Shown: positions 41,244 to 50,210 of the stretch, in pieces
Layout: each line of letters begins with the position of its first letter
Numbering within the stretch: the first letter of the stretch is position 1
Assembly: GCF_004137085.1 (NCBI RefSeq)
Contig: NZ_QYBC01000009.1
Span: forward strand, 124,001 to 188,000
Direction of reading: 5' to 3'
Length of the DNA: 64,000 nt
Source: Lichenibacterium ramalinae
GTDB lineage: Bacteria > Pseudomonadota > Alphaproteobacteria > Rhizobiales > Beijerinckiaceae
The notes under the pieces: generated by a model
Seen by the model: only the letters and a program-made list of their open reading frames with translations
Databases searched by the model: none
What the model was told of the DNA's origin: nothing
Made by a program: the position numbers and the translations under genes

Positions 41244-41759
41244 ATGAGCATATCCATCACCCTGACCATCAACGGGACGCGACGGGAGATCGCCCTCGAC
41301 GACCCCCGCGTCACGTTGCTCGACCTGCTTCGCGAACGGCTCGACCTCACCGGCACCAAGAAGGGGTGCGACCGCGGCCAGTGCGGCGCCTGCACGGTGC
41401 TGGTCGACGGCCGGCGGGTGAATGCCTGCCTGGCGCTGGCCGTCAGCCACGACGGTTCCGACGTCCTCACCATCGAGGGCCTGTCCGAGGGAGACCGGCT
41501 GCATCCCGTGCAGGCCGCCTTCATCGACCACGACGGCTTCCAGTGCGGCTTCTGCACGCCGGGCCAGATCATGAGCGCCGTCGGCCTCATCCGCGAGGCC
41601 CAGGCCGGCAACGACCCCGAGCGCATCCGCGAGGCCATGAGCGGCAACCTGTGCCGCTGCGGCGCCTATGCGGGCATCACCGAGGCGGTGCTCGACGCCC
41701 AGGCCCGCCTGGCGGGCGAGTCCCGCACCGCGGGCGACAGCCAGGAGAAGGCCGCGTGA
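41244..41759 (+). CDS. paoA: Aldehyde oxidoreductase, 2Fe-2S subunit (PaoA-like)
   Basis: A 171-residue protein with both clusters of the xanthine oxidase family: plant-type CDRGQCGACTVLVDG and the helical CGFCTPGQ / CRCGAYAGI. It passes electrons from the molybdenum cofactor to FAD. E. coli PaoA carries a Tat signal, but here the protein begins directly with MSISITLTINGTRRE, so the enzyme should be cytoplasmic. It overlaps the next gene by 4 nt (GTGA). An AT-rich patch with TATAAA at 41217-41222 may be the operon promoter. Confidence 0.93.
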   Translation: MSISITLTINGTRREIALDDPRVTLLDLLRERLDLTGTKKGCDRGQCGACTVLVDGRRVNACLALAVSHDGSDVLTIEGLSEGDRLHPVQAAFIDHDGFQCGFCTPGQIMSAVGLIREAQAGNDPERIREAMSGNLCRCGAYAGITEAVLDAQARLAGESRTAGDSQEKAA

Positions 41760-42814
41760 AGCGCTTCGACTACATCCGCGCCGGGAGCCCGGCCGAGGCC
41801 GTCGCGGCGGGCGCCGCCGACGGCACCGTCTTCCTCGCCGGCGGCACCAACCTCCTCGACCTCATGAAGGGCAACGTCCTGCGCCCCGACCGGCTCGTGG
41901 ACGTGACGAAGCTGCCGGGCCTCGACCGCATCGAGCGGCGGCCCGACGGCTCCACCCGCATCGGCGCGCTGGTGCGCAACGGCGACCTCGCCCATGACGC
42001 GGGCTTCGCCCGGGCCTATCCGGCGGTCGCCGAGGCACTGCTGTCCGGCGCCTCGGCGCAGCTCCGCAATGCCGCCACGACGGCCGGCAACCTGCTGCAG
42101 CGCACGCGCTGCCCCTACTTCACCGATACGGCCAGCGCCTGCAACAAGCGCGAGCCCGGCTCGGGCTGCGACGCGCTCGGCGGCGAAACCCGGCTGCACG
42201 CCATCCTCGGCTGGGACTCGTCCTGCATCGCCGTCAACCCGTCCGACTTCTGCGTGCCGCTGGCGGCGCTCGACGCCGTGGTGGAGATCGAGGGCGCGGG
42301 CGGGGTGCGCAGCGTGCCGCTGGTGGACTTCCACCGCCTGCCGGAGGGCGAGCCCTGGCGCGAAACGCTGCTGGAGCCCGGCGACCTCATCACCGGCGTG
42401 GTGCTGCCGGCCGAGGCGGCGGGCTTCGCCGCCAACAGCCGCTACCTCAAGGTCCGCGACCGCACCTCCTACGCCTTCGCGGTCGTGTCGGCCGCGGCGG
42501 CCCTGAAGCTCGACGGCGAGCGCATCGTCGACGCGCGCCTCGCCTTCGGCGGCGTCGCCCTCAAGCCCTGGCGCGCCCGCAAGGCCGAGGCCGTCCTGGC
42601 CGGCCAGCCCGCCACGCCCGAGACGTTCCGCCGCGCGGCAGAGGCGGCCCTGGCGGATGCCAAGCCGTCCGGCGACAATGCCTACAAGATCGAACTCGCC
42701 CGGCGCATCGCCGTGCGGGCCCTCACGCTGGCCAAGGCCGGCACGCCCGCGCGCATGCCCGCGCTGCCGGCGTCCCCCTTCGCCTCGCCGCTCGGAGTCG
42801 CCGCACATGCCTGA
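41756..42814 (+). CDS. paoB: Aldehyde oxidoreductase, FAD/4Fe-4S subunit (PaoB-like)
   Basis: A 352-residue FAD-binding subunit. FAD loops are FLAGGTNLLDLM and NAATTAGNLLQRTRC. The inserted segment from RTRCPYFTDTASACNK to GSGCDALGG holds the extra cysteines that bind a [4Fe-4S] cluster in PaoB and 4-hydroxybenzoyl-CoA-reductase-like enzymes. The C-terminal CO-dehydrogenase-type domain is complete. The GTG start at 41756 overlaps the paoA stop, and its own end overlaps paoC by 8 nt, so the three are one translationally coupled operon. Confidence 0.93.
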   Translation: MKRFDYIRAGSPAEAVAAGAADGTVFLAGGTNLLDLMKGNVLRPDRLVDVTKLPGLDRIERRPDGSTRIGALVRNGDLAHDAGFARAYPAVAEALLSGASAQLRNAATTAGNLLQRTRCPYFTDTASACNKREPGSGCDALGGETRLHAILGWDSSCIAVNPSDFCVPLAALDAVVEIEGAGGVRSVPLVDFHRLPEGEPWRETLLEPGDLITGVVLPAEAAGFAANSRYLKVRDRTSYAFAVVSAAAALKLDGERIVDARLAFGGVALKPWRARKAEAVLAGQPATPETFRRAAEAALADAKPSGDNAYKIELARRIAVRALTLAKAGTPARMPALPASPFASPLGVAAHA

Positions 42815-45068
42815 GCAGACCCACACCCGCTACGGCTCCAACATCGGCCAGCCGCTCACCCGCCGCGAAGGCCTCCTCAAGGTCACGGGCTCGGCCCGCT
42901 TCGCCGCCGACAACCACCCGGAGGGGATGCTCTACGCCGCCCTGGCCACCAGCACGATCGCCCGCGGCCGCGTCACCTTCCTCGACGTCGCGGCCGCCAA
43001 GGCCCACCCGGGCGTGGTCGACGTCATAGTGCCGGGCAACACGCCGCAGCTCGCCTTCGACCCCGACGACAAGGACAGCCCCTTCACGTTCCGCATGGAC
43101 GTGCTGCAGAACGACCGCGTCCGCTACGCCAACCAGGCCATCGCGGTGGTGATCGGCGAGACGCTGGAAGCCGCCACCGAGGGCGCCGCGCTGCTGGCGC
43201 CGCGCTACGACGTCGAGCCCGCCCGCATGGGCCTCGACGGCAACGAAACCTTCGTGCCCCCGGCCGTCGGCGTCGGCGAGCCGCCGGACATCGACAACGG
43301 CGGCGACGTGGACGCCGGGCTCGCGGGCTCGGCCAAGCGGGTCGACGCCACCTACGAGACGCCCGCCCAGTACCACAACGCCATGGAGCCCCATGCCATC
43401 GTGGCGCAGTGGGACGGCGACAAGCTCACCGTCGACACGCCCAGCCAGGCGCTGACCATGGGCCAGGGCCGCATCGCCCAGCTCTTCGGCATCGACCCCG
43501 CCAACATCCTGATCCGCTCGCCCTTCCTGGGCGGCGGCTTCGGCTCCAAGGCCTTGATGAAGGGGCCGCAGATCCTCGGCATCATGGCGGCCCGGCGGAC
43601 GGGCCGGCCCGTCAAGCTCGTGCTGCGCCGCGACCAGATGTTCGGCCCCGTCGGCCACCGGGCGCCCACGCGCCAGACGGTGCGGATGGGCACGGACGAC
43701 AGCGGCCAGATCCAGGCCATCCACCACCACAACCACACGGCGACGTCGAGCTTCGACGACTTCTTCGAGCCCGCCGCCAACCTGTCGCATACGCTCTATG
43801 CGGCGCCGGCCTTGAAGACCACGCACACGGCGGTGCGCCTCGACACCGGCACGCCGCTGTTCATGCGGGCGCCCGGCGAGGCTTCGGGCTCGATCGCGCT
43901 GGAAAGCGCCGTCGACGAGATGGCCGAAGCCTGCGGCATGGATCCGCTGGCCTTCCGGCTCAAGAACTATGCCGAGGTGGAGCCCATCTCGGGCAAGCCC
44001 TTCTCCTCCAAGAACCTGCGCGAATGCTACGAGCAGGGGGCCGCGGCCTTCGGCTGGTCGAAGCGCGCCGCGGCGCCGCGCACCATGCGCGACGAGGCGG
44101 GGCTCCTGGTCGGCTGGGGCATGGGCACCGCCACGTTCCCGGCGCTGATCTTCGCCGCCGATGCCCGCGCCACGCTGAAGGCGGATGGTACCGGCCTCGT
44201 CGAGATCGGCGCCCAGGACATGGGGCAGGGCGCCTGGACGGCGCTGGCGCAGATCGCCGCCGACGGACTCGGGCTCGACATCGACCAGGTCGAGTTCCGC
44301 ATGGGCAGCTCGGACCTGCCGAACGGCGGCATCGCGGGCGGCTCCGGCCACACCGCCACGGCCGGCAACGCCATCCACGCGGCGGGCGGCGACGTCATCG
44401 CCAAGCTGGCGCGCCTCGCCACCGACGACCAGCGCTCGCCGCTGTTCGGCGCCGGCAATGCCGGCGTGGTAGCGCGGGACGGCCGCCTCGTGCGGCGCGA
44501 CGACGAGAGCCGCGGCGAAAGCTACGCCGACATCCTGGCCCGGGCCGGCCTGCCCGCGCTCGAGGGCCAGGGCAGTGCGGGCGCCGACCAGGATGCCCAG
44601 AAGCGCTATGCCATGCATGCCCACGGCGCCGTCTTCGCCGAGGTGAAGGTCGACCCCGAGCTCGGCCAGATCCGCTGCACGCGCCTCGTCGGCGCCTTCG
44701 CGGCCGGCCGTGTCATCAACCCGCGTCTGGTGCGCAGCCAGTATTTCGGCGGCATGATCTGGGGGGTGAGCTTCGCCCTGCACGAGGAGGCCGTCATGGA
44801 CCACCGCTCGGGCCGGCCGCTCAACGCCAACCTCGGCGAGTACCATGTGCCGGTGAATGCCGACATCCCGTCGCTCGAGGCCATCCTGGTCGACGAGAAG
44901 GACAGCATCATCAACGCCCTCGGCGTGAAGGGCGTGGGCGAGATCGGCATCACCGGCACGGCCGGCGCCATCGCCAACGCCGTCTACCACGCGACCGGCG
45001 TTCGGGTGCGCCAGGCCCCGATCCGGCTGGAGCGGCTGCTCGGCGACCTGCCGCTCGCCGCCGAATGA
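42807..45068 (+). CDS. paoC: Aldehyde oxidoreductase, molybdopterin subunit (PaoC-like)
   Basis: A 753-residue catalytic subunit that binds molybdenum cytosine dinucleotide cofactor. Typical segments: GQPLTRREGLLKVTGSARFA, SPFLGGGFGSKALMKG, MRAPGEASGS, QDMGQGAWTALAQIAADGLG and the catalytic Glu in GVKGVGEIGITGTAGA near the C-terminus. It oxidises aldehydes to acids. The XdhC/PaoD-type maturation factor usually found next door is not in the window. A GC hairpin follows the stop. Confidence 0.94.
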   Translation: MPEQTHTRYGSNIGQPLTRREGLLKVTGSARFAADNHPEGMLYAALATSTIARGRVTFLDVAAAKAHPGVVDVIVPGNTPQLAFDPDDKDSPFTFRMDVLQNDRVRYANQAIAVVIGETLEAATEGAALLAPRYDVEPARMGLDGNETFVPPAVGVGEPPDIDNGGDVDAGLAGSAKRVDATYETPAQYHNAMEPHAIVAQWDGDKLTVDTPSQALTMGQGRIAQLFGIDPANILIRSPFLGGGFGSKALMKGPQILGIMAARRTGRPVKLVLRRDQMFGPVGHRAPTRQTVRMGTDDSGQIQAIHHHNHTATSSFDDFFEPAANLSHTLYAAPALKTTHTAVRLDTGTPLFMRAPGEASGSIALESAVDEMAEACGMDPLAFRLKNYAEVEPISGKPFSSKNLRECYEQGAAAFGWSKRAAAPRTMRDEAGLLVGWGMGTATFPALIFAADARATLKADGTGLVEIGAQDMGQGAWTALAQIAADGLGLDIDQVEFRMGSSDLPNGGIAGGSGHTATAGNAIHAAGGDVIAKLARLATDDQRSPLFGAGNAGVVARDGRLVRRDDESRGESYADILARAGLPALEGQGSAGADQDAQKRYAMHAHGAVFAEVKVDPELGQIRCTRLVGAFAAGRVINPRLVRSQYFGGMIWGVSFALHEEAVMDHRSGRPLNANLGEYHVPVNADIPSLEAILVDEKDSIINALGVKGVGEIGITGTAGAIANAVYHATGVRVRQAPIRLERLLGDLPLAAE

Positions 45069-45071
45069 TGC

Positions 45072-45103
45072 CGCCGCCCGGGGGACGATCCCTCCGGGCG
45101 GCG
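45072..45103 (+). terminator. GC hairpin after paoC
   Basis: CGCCGCCCGG (45072-45081) and CCGGGCGGCG (45094-45103) form a perfect 10-bp stem with a 12-nt loop, starting 4 nt after the paoC stop. No T-run follows, so it may slow rather than end transcription. Confidence 0.55.
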
Positions 45104-45268
45104 TCTCCAAGCAGCGCCGGCCCCCGGCGCGCCGGATTGCCCGGCATTCGACCGATCCGCGAAGTCCCGCCTTGACGATACCCGACGATCGGCCGCGGCG
45201 CGCAACCTTCCGGTAGGGAGCCGCGCCTGATCCTGTCCCCGCACGGGCGGAAGTGCGGAGGTCACCGG

Positions 45269-45862
45269 ATGGGGTTCGTCAGGTTGGCGGTCGGCAGCGC
45301 CGTCGTGGCGTTGCTGGCGGCGCATCAATTGTCCGCCATGGCGCCGGCGCAGCGCGGCGCGCTCTGGGCCGGCGTGCTGGGTGCGGTCGGGACGGTGAAT
45401 CCCGGGAGCGGCGCCGCGGCCGCGCCTTCGGCACCGCCGGTGGCCCCCGTCGCCGCGTCTGCCGCCGCGCCCGCCGCCCCACCGGCCTTCGGCGGCGAGG
45501 AAACGATCGCGCCCGACAGGCTCGGCCAGTTCCAGACCACGATCGAGGTCGACGGGCAGCGCCTTCCCGCCATGGTGGACACCGGCGCGTCCTATCTGGC
45601 GCTGCCCGCCGAGGCCGCCGACAGGCTCGGCATCCGCCCGCTCCCCGCCGACTTCAACATCCCGGTCAGCACCGCCAACGGGCGCGCTCTCGTGGCCAAG
45701 GTCAACCTGCCCTCGGTGCGGCTCGGCGGCATCGAGGTCCGCGACGTGACGGCGCTGGTCAGCGGCCGGGGGCAGCTCGGCCAGGCGCTGATCGGCATGA
45801 GCTTCCTGTCGCGCCTGTCGAGCGTCAGGATGGACCACGGCCGGCTGCTGCTCGCCCGGTGA
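45269..45862 (+). CDS. Retropepsin-like aspartic protease, TIGR02281 type
   Basis: A 197-residue membrane-anchored protein. An N-terminal hydrophobic helix (LAVGSAVVALLAAHQL) and an Ala/Pro-rich linker precede a single retropepsin domain with the catalytic DTGAS motif (MVDTGASYLALP) and the closing LIGMSFLSRLSSV strand, as in the TIGR02281 clan-AA family of Proteobacteria. Single-domain members work as dimers. The substrate is unknown. It stands alone, convergent with the membrane protein gene. Confidence 0.88.
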   Translation: MGFVRLAVGSAVVALLAAHQLSAMAPAQRGALWAGVLGAVGTVNPGSGAAAAPSAPPVAPVAASAAAPAAPPAFGGEETIAPDRLGQFQTTIEVDGQRLPAMVDTGASYLALPAEAADRLGIRPLPADFNIPVSTANGRALVAKVNLPSVRLGGIEVRDVTALVSGRGQLGQALIGMSFLSRLSSVRMDHGRLLLAR

Positions 45863-45889
45863 ACGGCACCGCAGCGCGGTGCGGCCGGC

Positions 45890-47167
45890 TCACACCGCCG
45901 CGCGCCGGCGCATCGCGTCGAAGTCCTGCGGCTTTCGGCCGGCATCCGGAATGGGCCACAGTCGCCGCGCCTCGTCGCCGAGCGACCGCGACACCTGATT
46001 GAAGATCTGCCGCAGCCGGTGGACATGCGGGTTGTCGAGGCGGAAGCGGATGTCGGCCTTCAGGGTGGCGAGGTTCGGCGCCGCTCCTCCGGCCGGCGGC
46101 GGGGGGTGATGCTGCCACAATATGGCGCCCACGGCGCCGATCAGCGCGTCGTCCCGGCAGGCCGGGTCGAGCAACACCCGTTCGAGGTCGAAGATCGTCC
46201 GGATGCCCAGCGTCCACAGCTGCTGCAGCGCCATGGGGCCGACCGAGGCGCAGAGCTGCGCCTGGGCCACCCAATCCATGATCTGGTAGACGCCGTAGGG
46301 CGTCTCGACGAAGAGCATCAGCGGGTTGGCGGCGGCGAGGTTCTGCACGGTCCCGATGTGATAATCGTCGAGGCGGCTGCGGGTCTCGGAATCGATCCCG
46401 TCGATGACTTCGAGAGGCGTCGACGTGAAGGCCTCGAACAGGCCGGTCGCTTCGCGCTTGTAGAGGCGCAGCCGCGACCAGCGCAGCACGGTCCGCACCG
46501 CGACATCGGGGAAGTAGCCGGCCGCGAAGGCCGCCACGAGCACCACCGGAAAGGCGGCGGGTCCCTCGACGTCGAAGGGGAGACCCACGGCCTGGCCGAG
46601 GCGGAAGACCCCGAAGACCAGGAGGGGAGCGCTGACCACCGAGAAGCACAGGTTGACGAAGGCTCCCAGCATGGAGAAGGGGCTGAGGTCGAAGTTGTTG
46701 ATCGCCTGGCGGAAGGCGCGCAGCGTGAACAGCGCCGCGCCCGCGTAGGCAGCCAGCAGCACCCAGCCGAAGAGCGGCAAGTCGGCGTGGTCGCCGAGCC
46801 AGGGCACCGACGCCCCGACCGGCTGGTGGAAGGCCACGTGCAGCACCATCGCCAGCGTGAGGGCGTTCAGCGCCGAACACAGCAGGACGAAGGGGATGGC
46901 GCTCAGCAGCCAATGATGGCGCAGGAAGTCCGGCCGCCCTCGGCCGCCGCCGGGCCCGGGGTCGCGGTCGACCGAATACTTGTACTTCACGAACTCGAAG
47001 GACGGGATGATGGTGTCGCCTCCGCTCTTCGACGTGTCGAAGACGAACTTGAGGTCTTCGACGATCCCCTGGCGGTGACGCTTGGTCGACTCGCGCGTGA
47101 CCACGAAGATGGCGGGGATCAGGGCGGCGGTGCCGCAGGATACGACCAGGATCAGCAACGGCAGCAT
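45890..47167 (-). CDS. Polytopic membrane protein, unknown
   Basis: A 425-residue protein. An N-terminal helix (MLPLLILVVSCGTAALIPAI) is followed by a 60-residue charged loop, then about four hydrophobic segments between residues 85 and 230, and a C-terminal cytoplasmic region of about 190 residues. The latter contains IDGIDSETRSRLDDYHIGTV QNLAAANP-like helix-hairpin-helix spacing, resembling a small helical binding fold. No named family recognised. The start at 47167 has GAGGT 6 nt upstream. An AT-rich stretch near 47235-47265 on the plus side may hold its promoter. Confidence 0.72.
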   Translation of the reverse strand: MLPLLILVVSCGTAALIPAIFVVTRESTKRHRQGIVEDLKFVFDTSKSGGDTIIPSFEFVKYKYSVDRDPGPGGGRGRPDFLRHHWLLSAIPFVLLCSALNALTLAMVLHVAFHQPVGASVPWLGDHADLPLFGWVLLAAYAGAALFTLRAFRQAINNFDLSPFSMLGAFVNLCFSVVSAPLLVFGVFRLGQAVGLPFDVEGPAAFPVVLVAAFAAGYFPDVAVRTVLRWSRLRLYKREATGLFEAFTSTPLEVIDGIDSETRSRLDDYHIGTVQNLAAANPLMLFVETPYGVYQIMDWVAQAQLCASVGPMALQQLWTLGIRTIFDLERVLLDPACRDDALIGAVGAILWQHHPPPPAGGAAPNLATLKADIRFRLDNPHVHRLRQIFNQVSRSLGDEARRLWPIPDAGRKPQDFDAMRRRAAV

Positions 47168-47374
47168 CGCAGACCTCGCGTGATCGATGCGCGACTCACC
47201 CCGCCCGCGGCGGCCAAGACGCGACTTCAGGTATATTAATGATCGGATGCGCTCTGTAAAGTTGTGAAAAACCGGCGCGAGGCGGGCTTCGGCGGGGCTC
47301 CGGTGCCGGTCGCCGCATGCTGCCATTTCGGCGGCCCGCGCGTTGCGCTCCGACAGGACAACAGGAGCTGGACG

Positions 47375-47650
47375 ATGGCCGATATGGTGTGGGACTCGCC
47401 CGCCGTGGTGCGTTGGAGCCCCGAGATGACGACCGAACAGATTGGGGTGTCGGGGGACGCTGCCGAGACGCGCAGCTTTCCCGACCTGCGCGCGGCGCTG
47501 AACTTCGTCATGGAGGAGCTGGAGCCGACCCCGCGCATGAACGTCGGGGTGTATCCCGAGCGGGGCAGCGCGCTGATCAACCTCGCCTATATCGAGCAGG
47601 CCTACCGCACGCACCCCATGCCGGACGGCGAACCCGGCGGGGCCGCCTGA
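47375..47650 (+). CDS. Small conserved-looking protein, unknown
   Basis: A 91-residue soluble protein (MADMVWDSPAVVRWSPEMTT, then RSFPDLRAALNFVMEELEP). AGGAG lies 8 nt before the ATG. The pattern of strands and one helix, and clean coding bias, support a real gene, but no family is recognised. It is divergent from the membrane protein gene. Confidence 0.7.
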   Translation: MADMVWDSPAVVRWSPEMTTEQIGVSGDAAETRSFPDLRAALNFVMEELEPTPRMNVGVYPERGSALINLAYIEQAYRTHPMPDGEPGGAA

Positions 47651-47835
47651 CTGGCCCTCCGCCGGGACGGAGGAGGGGGCGAGGTGACGAGGTTTCGCGC
47701 CGGCCCGCCCCGCGCTCGGGCGCGGTTCCGGCAGGAGCGGACGGCCTACCGCGACGATGCCGGCGCGGAACCTCGGACCGTTCGGCGCGAGTTGGCCGGG
47801 CGAGTCGATTCTAAGCCGGTGAGGCAGATTTCCGC

Positions 47836-48864
47836 ATGTCCGACAGCAACGACACGTCCCTTTCACGCCGTCAGATCATGGGCGGCGCCGGGCTCGGCCT
47901 GGCGGCGGTGGCGGCCAGCCTGCCGGCGGCGGCCCAGACGGCACCCGGAGCCGCGCCGGCCGCCTCCGATGCGGCAGCGCCGAAGCCGTTGCAGGACCCC
48001 ACCACCAAATATCCGCGGCCGCCCTATCCCCGGCAGTCGCAGCCCTGGCCGGGCCTGGCCGGGCAGATGGATCCCGTGCCCGACCATGGCGAGAAAAGCT
48101 ACAAGGGTTCGGGGCGCCTGGCCGGTCGCCGGGCCCTCATCACGGGCGGCGATTCCGGCATGGGGCGGGCCGCCGCCATCGCCTTCGCGCGCGAGGGCGC
48201 CGATGTCGCCATCAACTACCTGCCGGCGGAAGAGCCCGATGCCCGCGAGGTCGTGGCGCTGATCCAGGCCGCGGGGCGCAAGGCCGTGGCGCTCCCCGGA
48301 GACCTGCGGGACGCGGCCTTCTGCCGGCGCCTCGTCGACGACGCCGTGCGCCAGCTCGGCGGCCTCGACATCCTGGTGAGCAATGCCGGGCGGCAGCAGT
48401 CGCGCGCCTCCATCGCCGAACTCTCCGACGAGGACTTCGACGCGACGATGAAGACCAACATCTACGCGCCGTTCTACATCATCAAGGCGGCGCTCCCCAG
48501 CCTCAAGCCGGGTTCGGCCATCATCGCCACGACGTCCGAACAGGCCTACGATCCGTCGCCGGACCTCTACGACTATGCGCAGACCAAGGCCGCCACGATG
48601 AACTTCGTGAAATCGCTGGCCAAGCAGCTCGGCCCCAAGGGCATCCGGGTGAACGGGGTCGCGCCGGGCCCGATCTGGACGCCGCTGCAGGTGTCGGGCG
48701 GCGCTTCGGAGGGCAAGGTCATGACCTTCGGGGCGACGGCCCCGCTCGGCAGGGCCGGCCAGCCGGCGGAACTGGCCGGCATCTACGTGCGGCTCGCCGA
48801 GGACGACGGCAGCTACACGACGGGCAACATCTACGGGGCTGGCGGCGGCCAGGGCCAGCCTTGA
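47836..48864 (+). CDS. Short-chain dehydrogenase with Tat signal
   Basis: A 342-residue protein. The N-terminus is a twin-arginine signal (LSRRQIMGGAGLGLAAVAA to AAAQ), then a linker DPTTKYPRPPYPRQSQPWPG typical of YhdF/GSP39-like stress SDRs, and a complete Rossmann SDR: cofactor site ITGGDSGMGRAAAIAFA, LVSNAGRQ, catalytic Ser in IIATTSEQA, YxxxK in YDYAQTKAA, and IRVNGVAPGPIWTPL. A Tat signal on an NAD(P)-dependent enzyme would imply folding with cofactor and export to the periplasm. The true substrate is unknown. The DUF4142 gene follows 38 nt downstream. Confidence 0.88.
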   Translation: MSDSNDTSLSRRQIMGGAGLGLAAVAASLPAAAQTAPGAAPAASDAAAPKPLQDPTTKYPRPPYPRQSQPWPGLAGQMDPVPDHGEKSYKGSGRLAGRRALITGGDSGMGRAAAIAFAREGADVAINYLPAEEPDAREVVALIQAAGRKAVALPGDLRDAAFCRRLVDDAVRQLGGLDILVSNAGRQQSRASIAELSDEDFDATMKTNIYAPFYIIKAALPSLKPGSAIIATTSEQAYDPSPDLYDYAQTKAATMNFVKSLAKQLGPKGIRVNGVAPGPIWTPLQVSGGASEGKVMTFGATAPLGRAGQPAELAGIYVRLAEDDGSYTTGNIYGAGGGQGQP

Positions 48865-48902
48865 GCCGCGTCGACCGTACAGCTCCGCGAGGGACCTTGA
48901 GG

Positions 48903-49424
48903 ATGGCGAAGACCGGATTGTGGGCAATGGCGGCGCTGGCCGTGGTGGCCGGCGGGAGCGGGGCCTCGGCGCAGACGCCGGTCCCGCCCTCGCCGAAGGA
49001 CTTCGTCCTGGCGACGGCGCAGACCGACCGGTACGAGATCATGGCGGCGAGCGTCGCGTCGGCGCAGGCCCAGGACCCGCGCGTGCGCTCGCTGGCCCAG
49101 CAGCTCCTCGGCGATCACACGCGCGCCCGCGACGCGCTGCGCCAGGCCGCCGTGGCGGCCGGCCTGCCGGCGCCGCCGGACGGCATGTCGAGCGACGAGG
49201 CGAGCCTGCTCGCCGGCCTCCAGGGCCTGCGGGGACGGGATTTCGACCGGGCCTACGCGCGCCAGCAGGTGCTGGTGCACACCCAGGCCGTCGCGGTCGC
49301 CGACAGCTTCGCGGCGGCGGGAGCGGACCCGACCCTGCGCAAGGCCGCGCAGGCCGAGCTCCCGACCCTGCGCGATCACCTCAAGGCCGCGCAGCAGCTG
49401 CGTGCCGATCTCGGCGGTCCCTGA
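48903..49424 (+). CDS. DUF4142 domain secreted protein
   Basis: A 173-residue protein with a signal peptide (MAKTGLWAMAALAVVAGGSG, ASA) and a helical bundle in the DUF4142 pattern: FVLATAQTDRYEIMAASVA, RVRSLAQQLLGDHTRARDAL and AQAELPTLRDHLKAAQQLR. Such ferritin-like-fold proteins sit in the periplasm; their function is not defined. An in-frame TTG at 48861 would overlap the SDR stop but would spoil the signal peptide, so ATG at 48903 is preferred. Probably co-transcribed with the SDR gene. Confidence 0.83.
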   Translation: MAKTGLWAMAALAVVAGGSGASAQTPVPPSPKDFVLATAQTDRYEIMAASVASAQAQDPRVRSLAQQLLGDHTRARDALRQAAVAAGLPAPPDGMSSDEASLLAGLQGLRGRDFDRAYARQQVLVHTQAVAVADSFAAAGADPTLRKAAQAELPTLRDHLKAAQQLRADLGGP

Positions 49425-49619
49425 TCGGGCCTCTCCCTGGCGCGGCGTCGACGCGCGGCAGCGGGGCCGGGGTTGGGGGACATCCTGCCGCGTGGCTCCT
49501 ATAGGCCGGGCCGCCGTCGCGGGAACCCGCAACGGGTCTGCGGATTGCGATCGCACCTGGGCCTGTCACGCCAGGCTTGGCCGCGATCGGGATCGCCGGT
49601 CCTGTCGCGGCGCATCGGG

Positions 49620-50210
49620 GTGCGGAACGGCCCGTCGTCGGAGGCCGATGTCAGGAGACGGGCCAGGGGATATGACGCTTACGGTGACGCCGCCGACGGA
49701 TACGGATATGCGGCCTATGGCCCGCCGCTATACTTTCGGGGTGGTGACCTCGACGCCACGCAGGGCCTGAGCGGCCCCGGCTCGACAGCCTATGACCAGC
49801 AGGGGCCCTATTCTAGCTACGCTGCCGAGAGCGACCGCGGCGGCATCTTCGAGCGGCAGACCACGCTGTATGCCGACAAGGTCACATCGTCCACCAGCTA
49901 TCATTATGCCGACTCGGATTACGCGTATTCCAGCTATGGCCGGACGACCTCCTACGAGGCGCCGTCGTTCGGCTTTCCGGCGGAAGGCGGGTCTCCACTG
50001 TCCGAGATTGATTCGAACAGCATTCGGACGGAAACGTTCGACGGAGACAGCGCGCACCTGTCTTCATACGCGACCACCTACTACGCCTACACCGATGGAA
50101 CCTACAAGCAATCGTTCGAGACCTTCGTCCACGACTATGTCGGCGGGCAGTTGCAGGCCGATACGGATGTCGGGAGTGATTTCACGGTCACCGGCTATCG
50201 CCAGGGCTGA
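49620..50210 (+). CDS. Tyrosine-rich orphan protein of atypical composition
   Basis: A 196-residue ORF in which I count 23 tyrosines (about 12%), with many Ser, Thr, Asp and Gly: GYDAYGDAADGYGYAAYG, then SSTSYHYADSDYAYSSYG and SSYATTYYAYTDGTYK. There is no Met after the start, no Cys, no signal peptide and no hydrophobic helix. GTG at 49620 is the best start, and a TTG at 49473 is the alternative. Two 60-nt lines counted by hand are 53% and 58% GC, far below the window. It could be a disordered surface, film or adhesin-like protein, or imported DNA. Function unknown. Confidence 0.55.
   Translation: MRNGPSSEADVRRRARGYDAYGDAADGYGYAAYGPPLYFRGGDLDATQGLSGPGSTAYDQQGPYSSYAAESDRGGIFERQTTLYADKVTSSTSYHYADSDYAYSSYGRTTSYEAPSFGFPAEGGSPLSEIDSNSIRTETFDGDSAHLSSYATTYYAYTDGTYKQSFETFVHDYVGGQLQADTDVGSDFTVTGYRQG

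Noticed and set aside
42723-45110. A 795-codon minus-strand open frame opposite paoC
   Set aside because: Antisense shadow of a clear molybdoenzyme gene, with no family features.
47767-47790. GGAAC near CGTT upstream of the Tat-SDR gene as an EcfG promoter
   Set aside because: The spacing to CGTT is 7-8 nt and to the next GTT 19 nt; neither fits N16-17.
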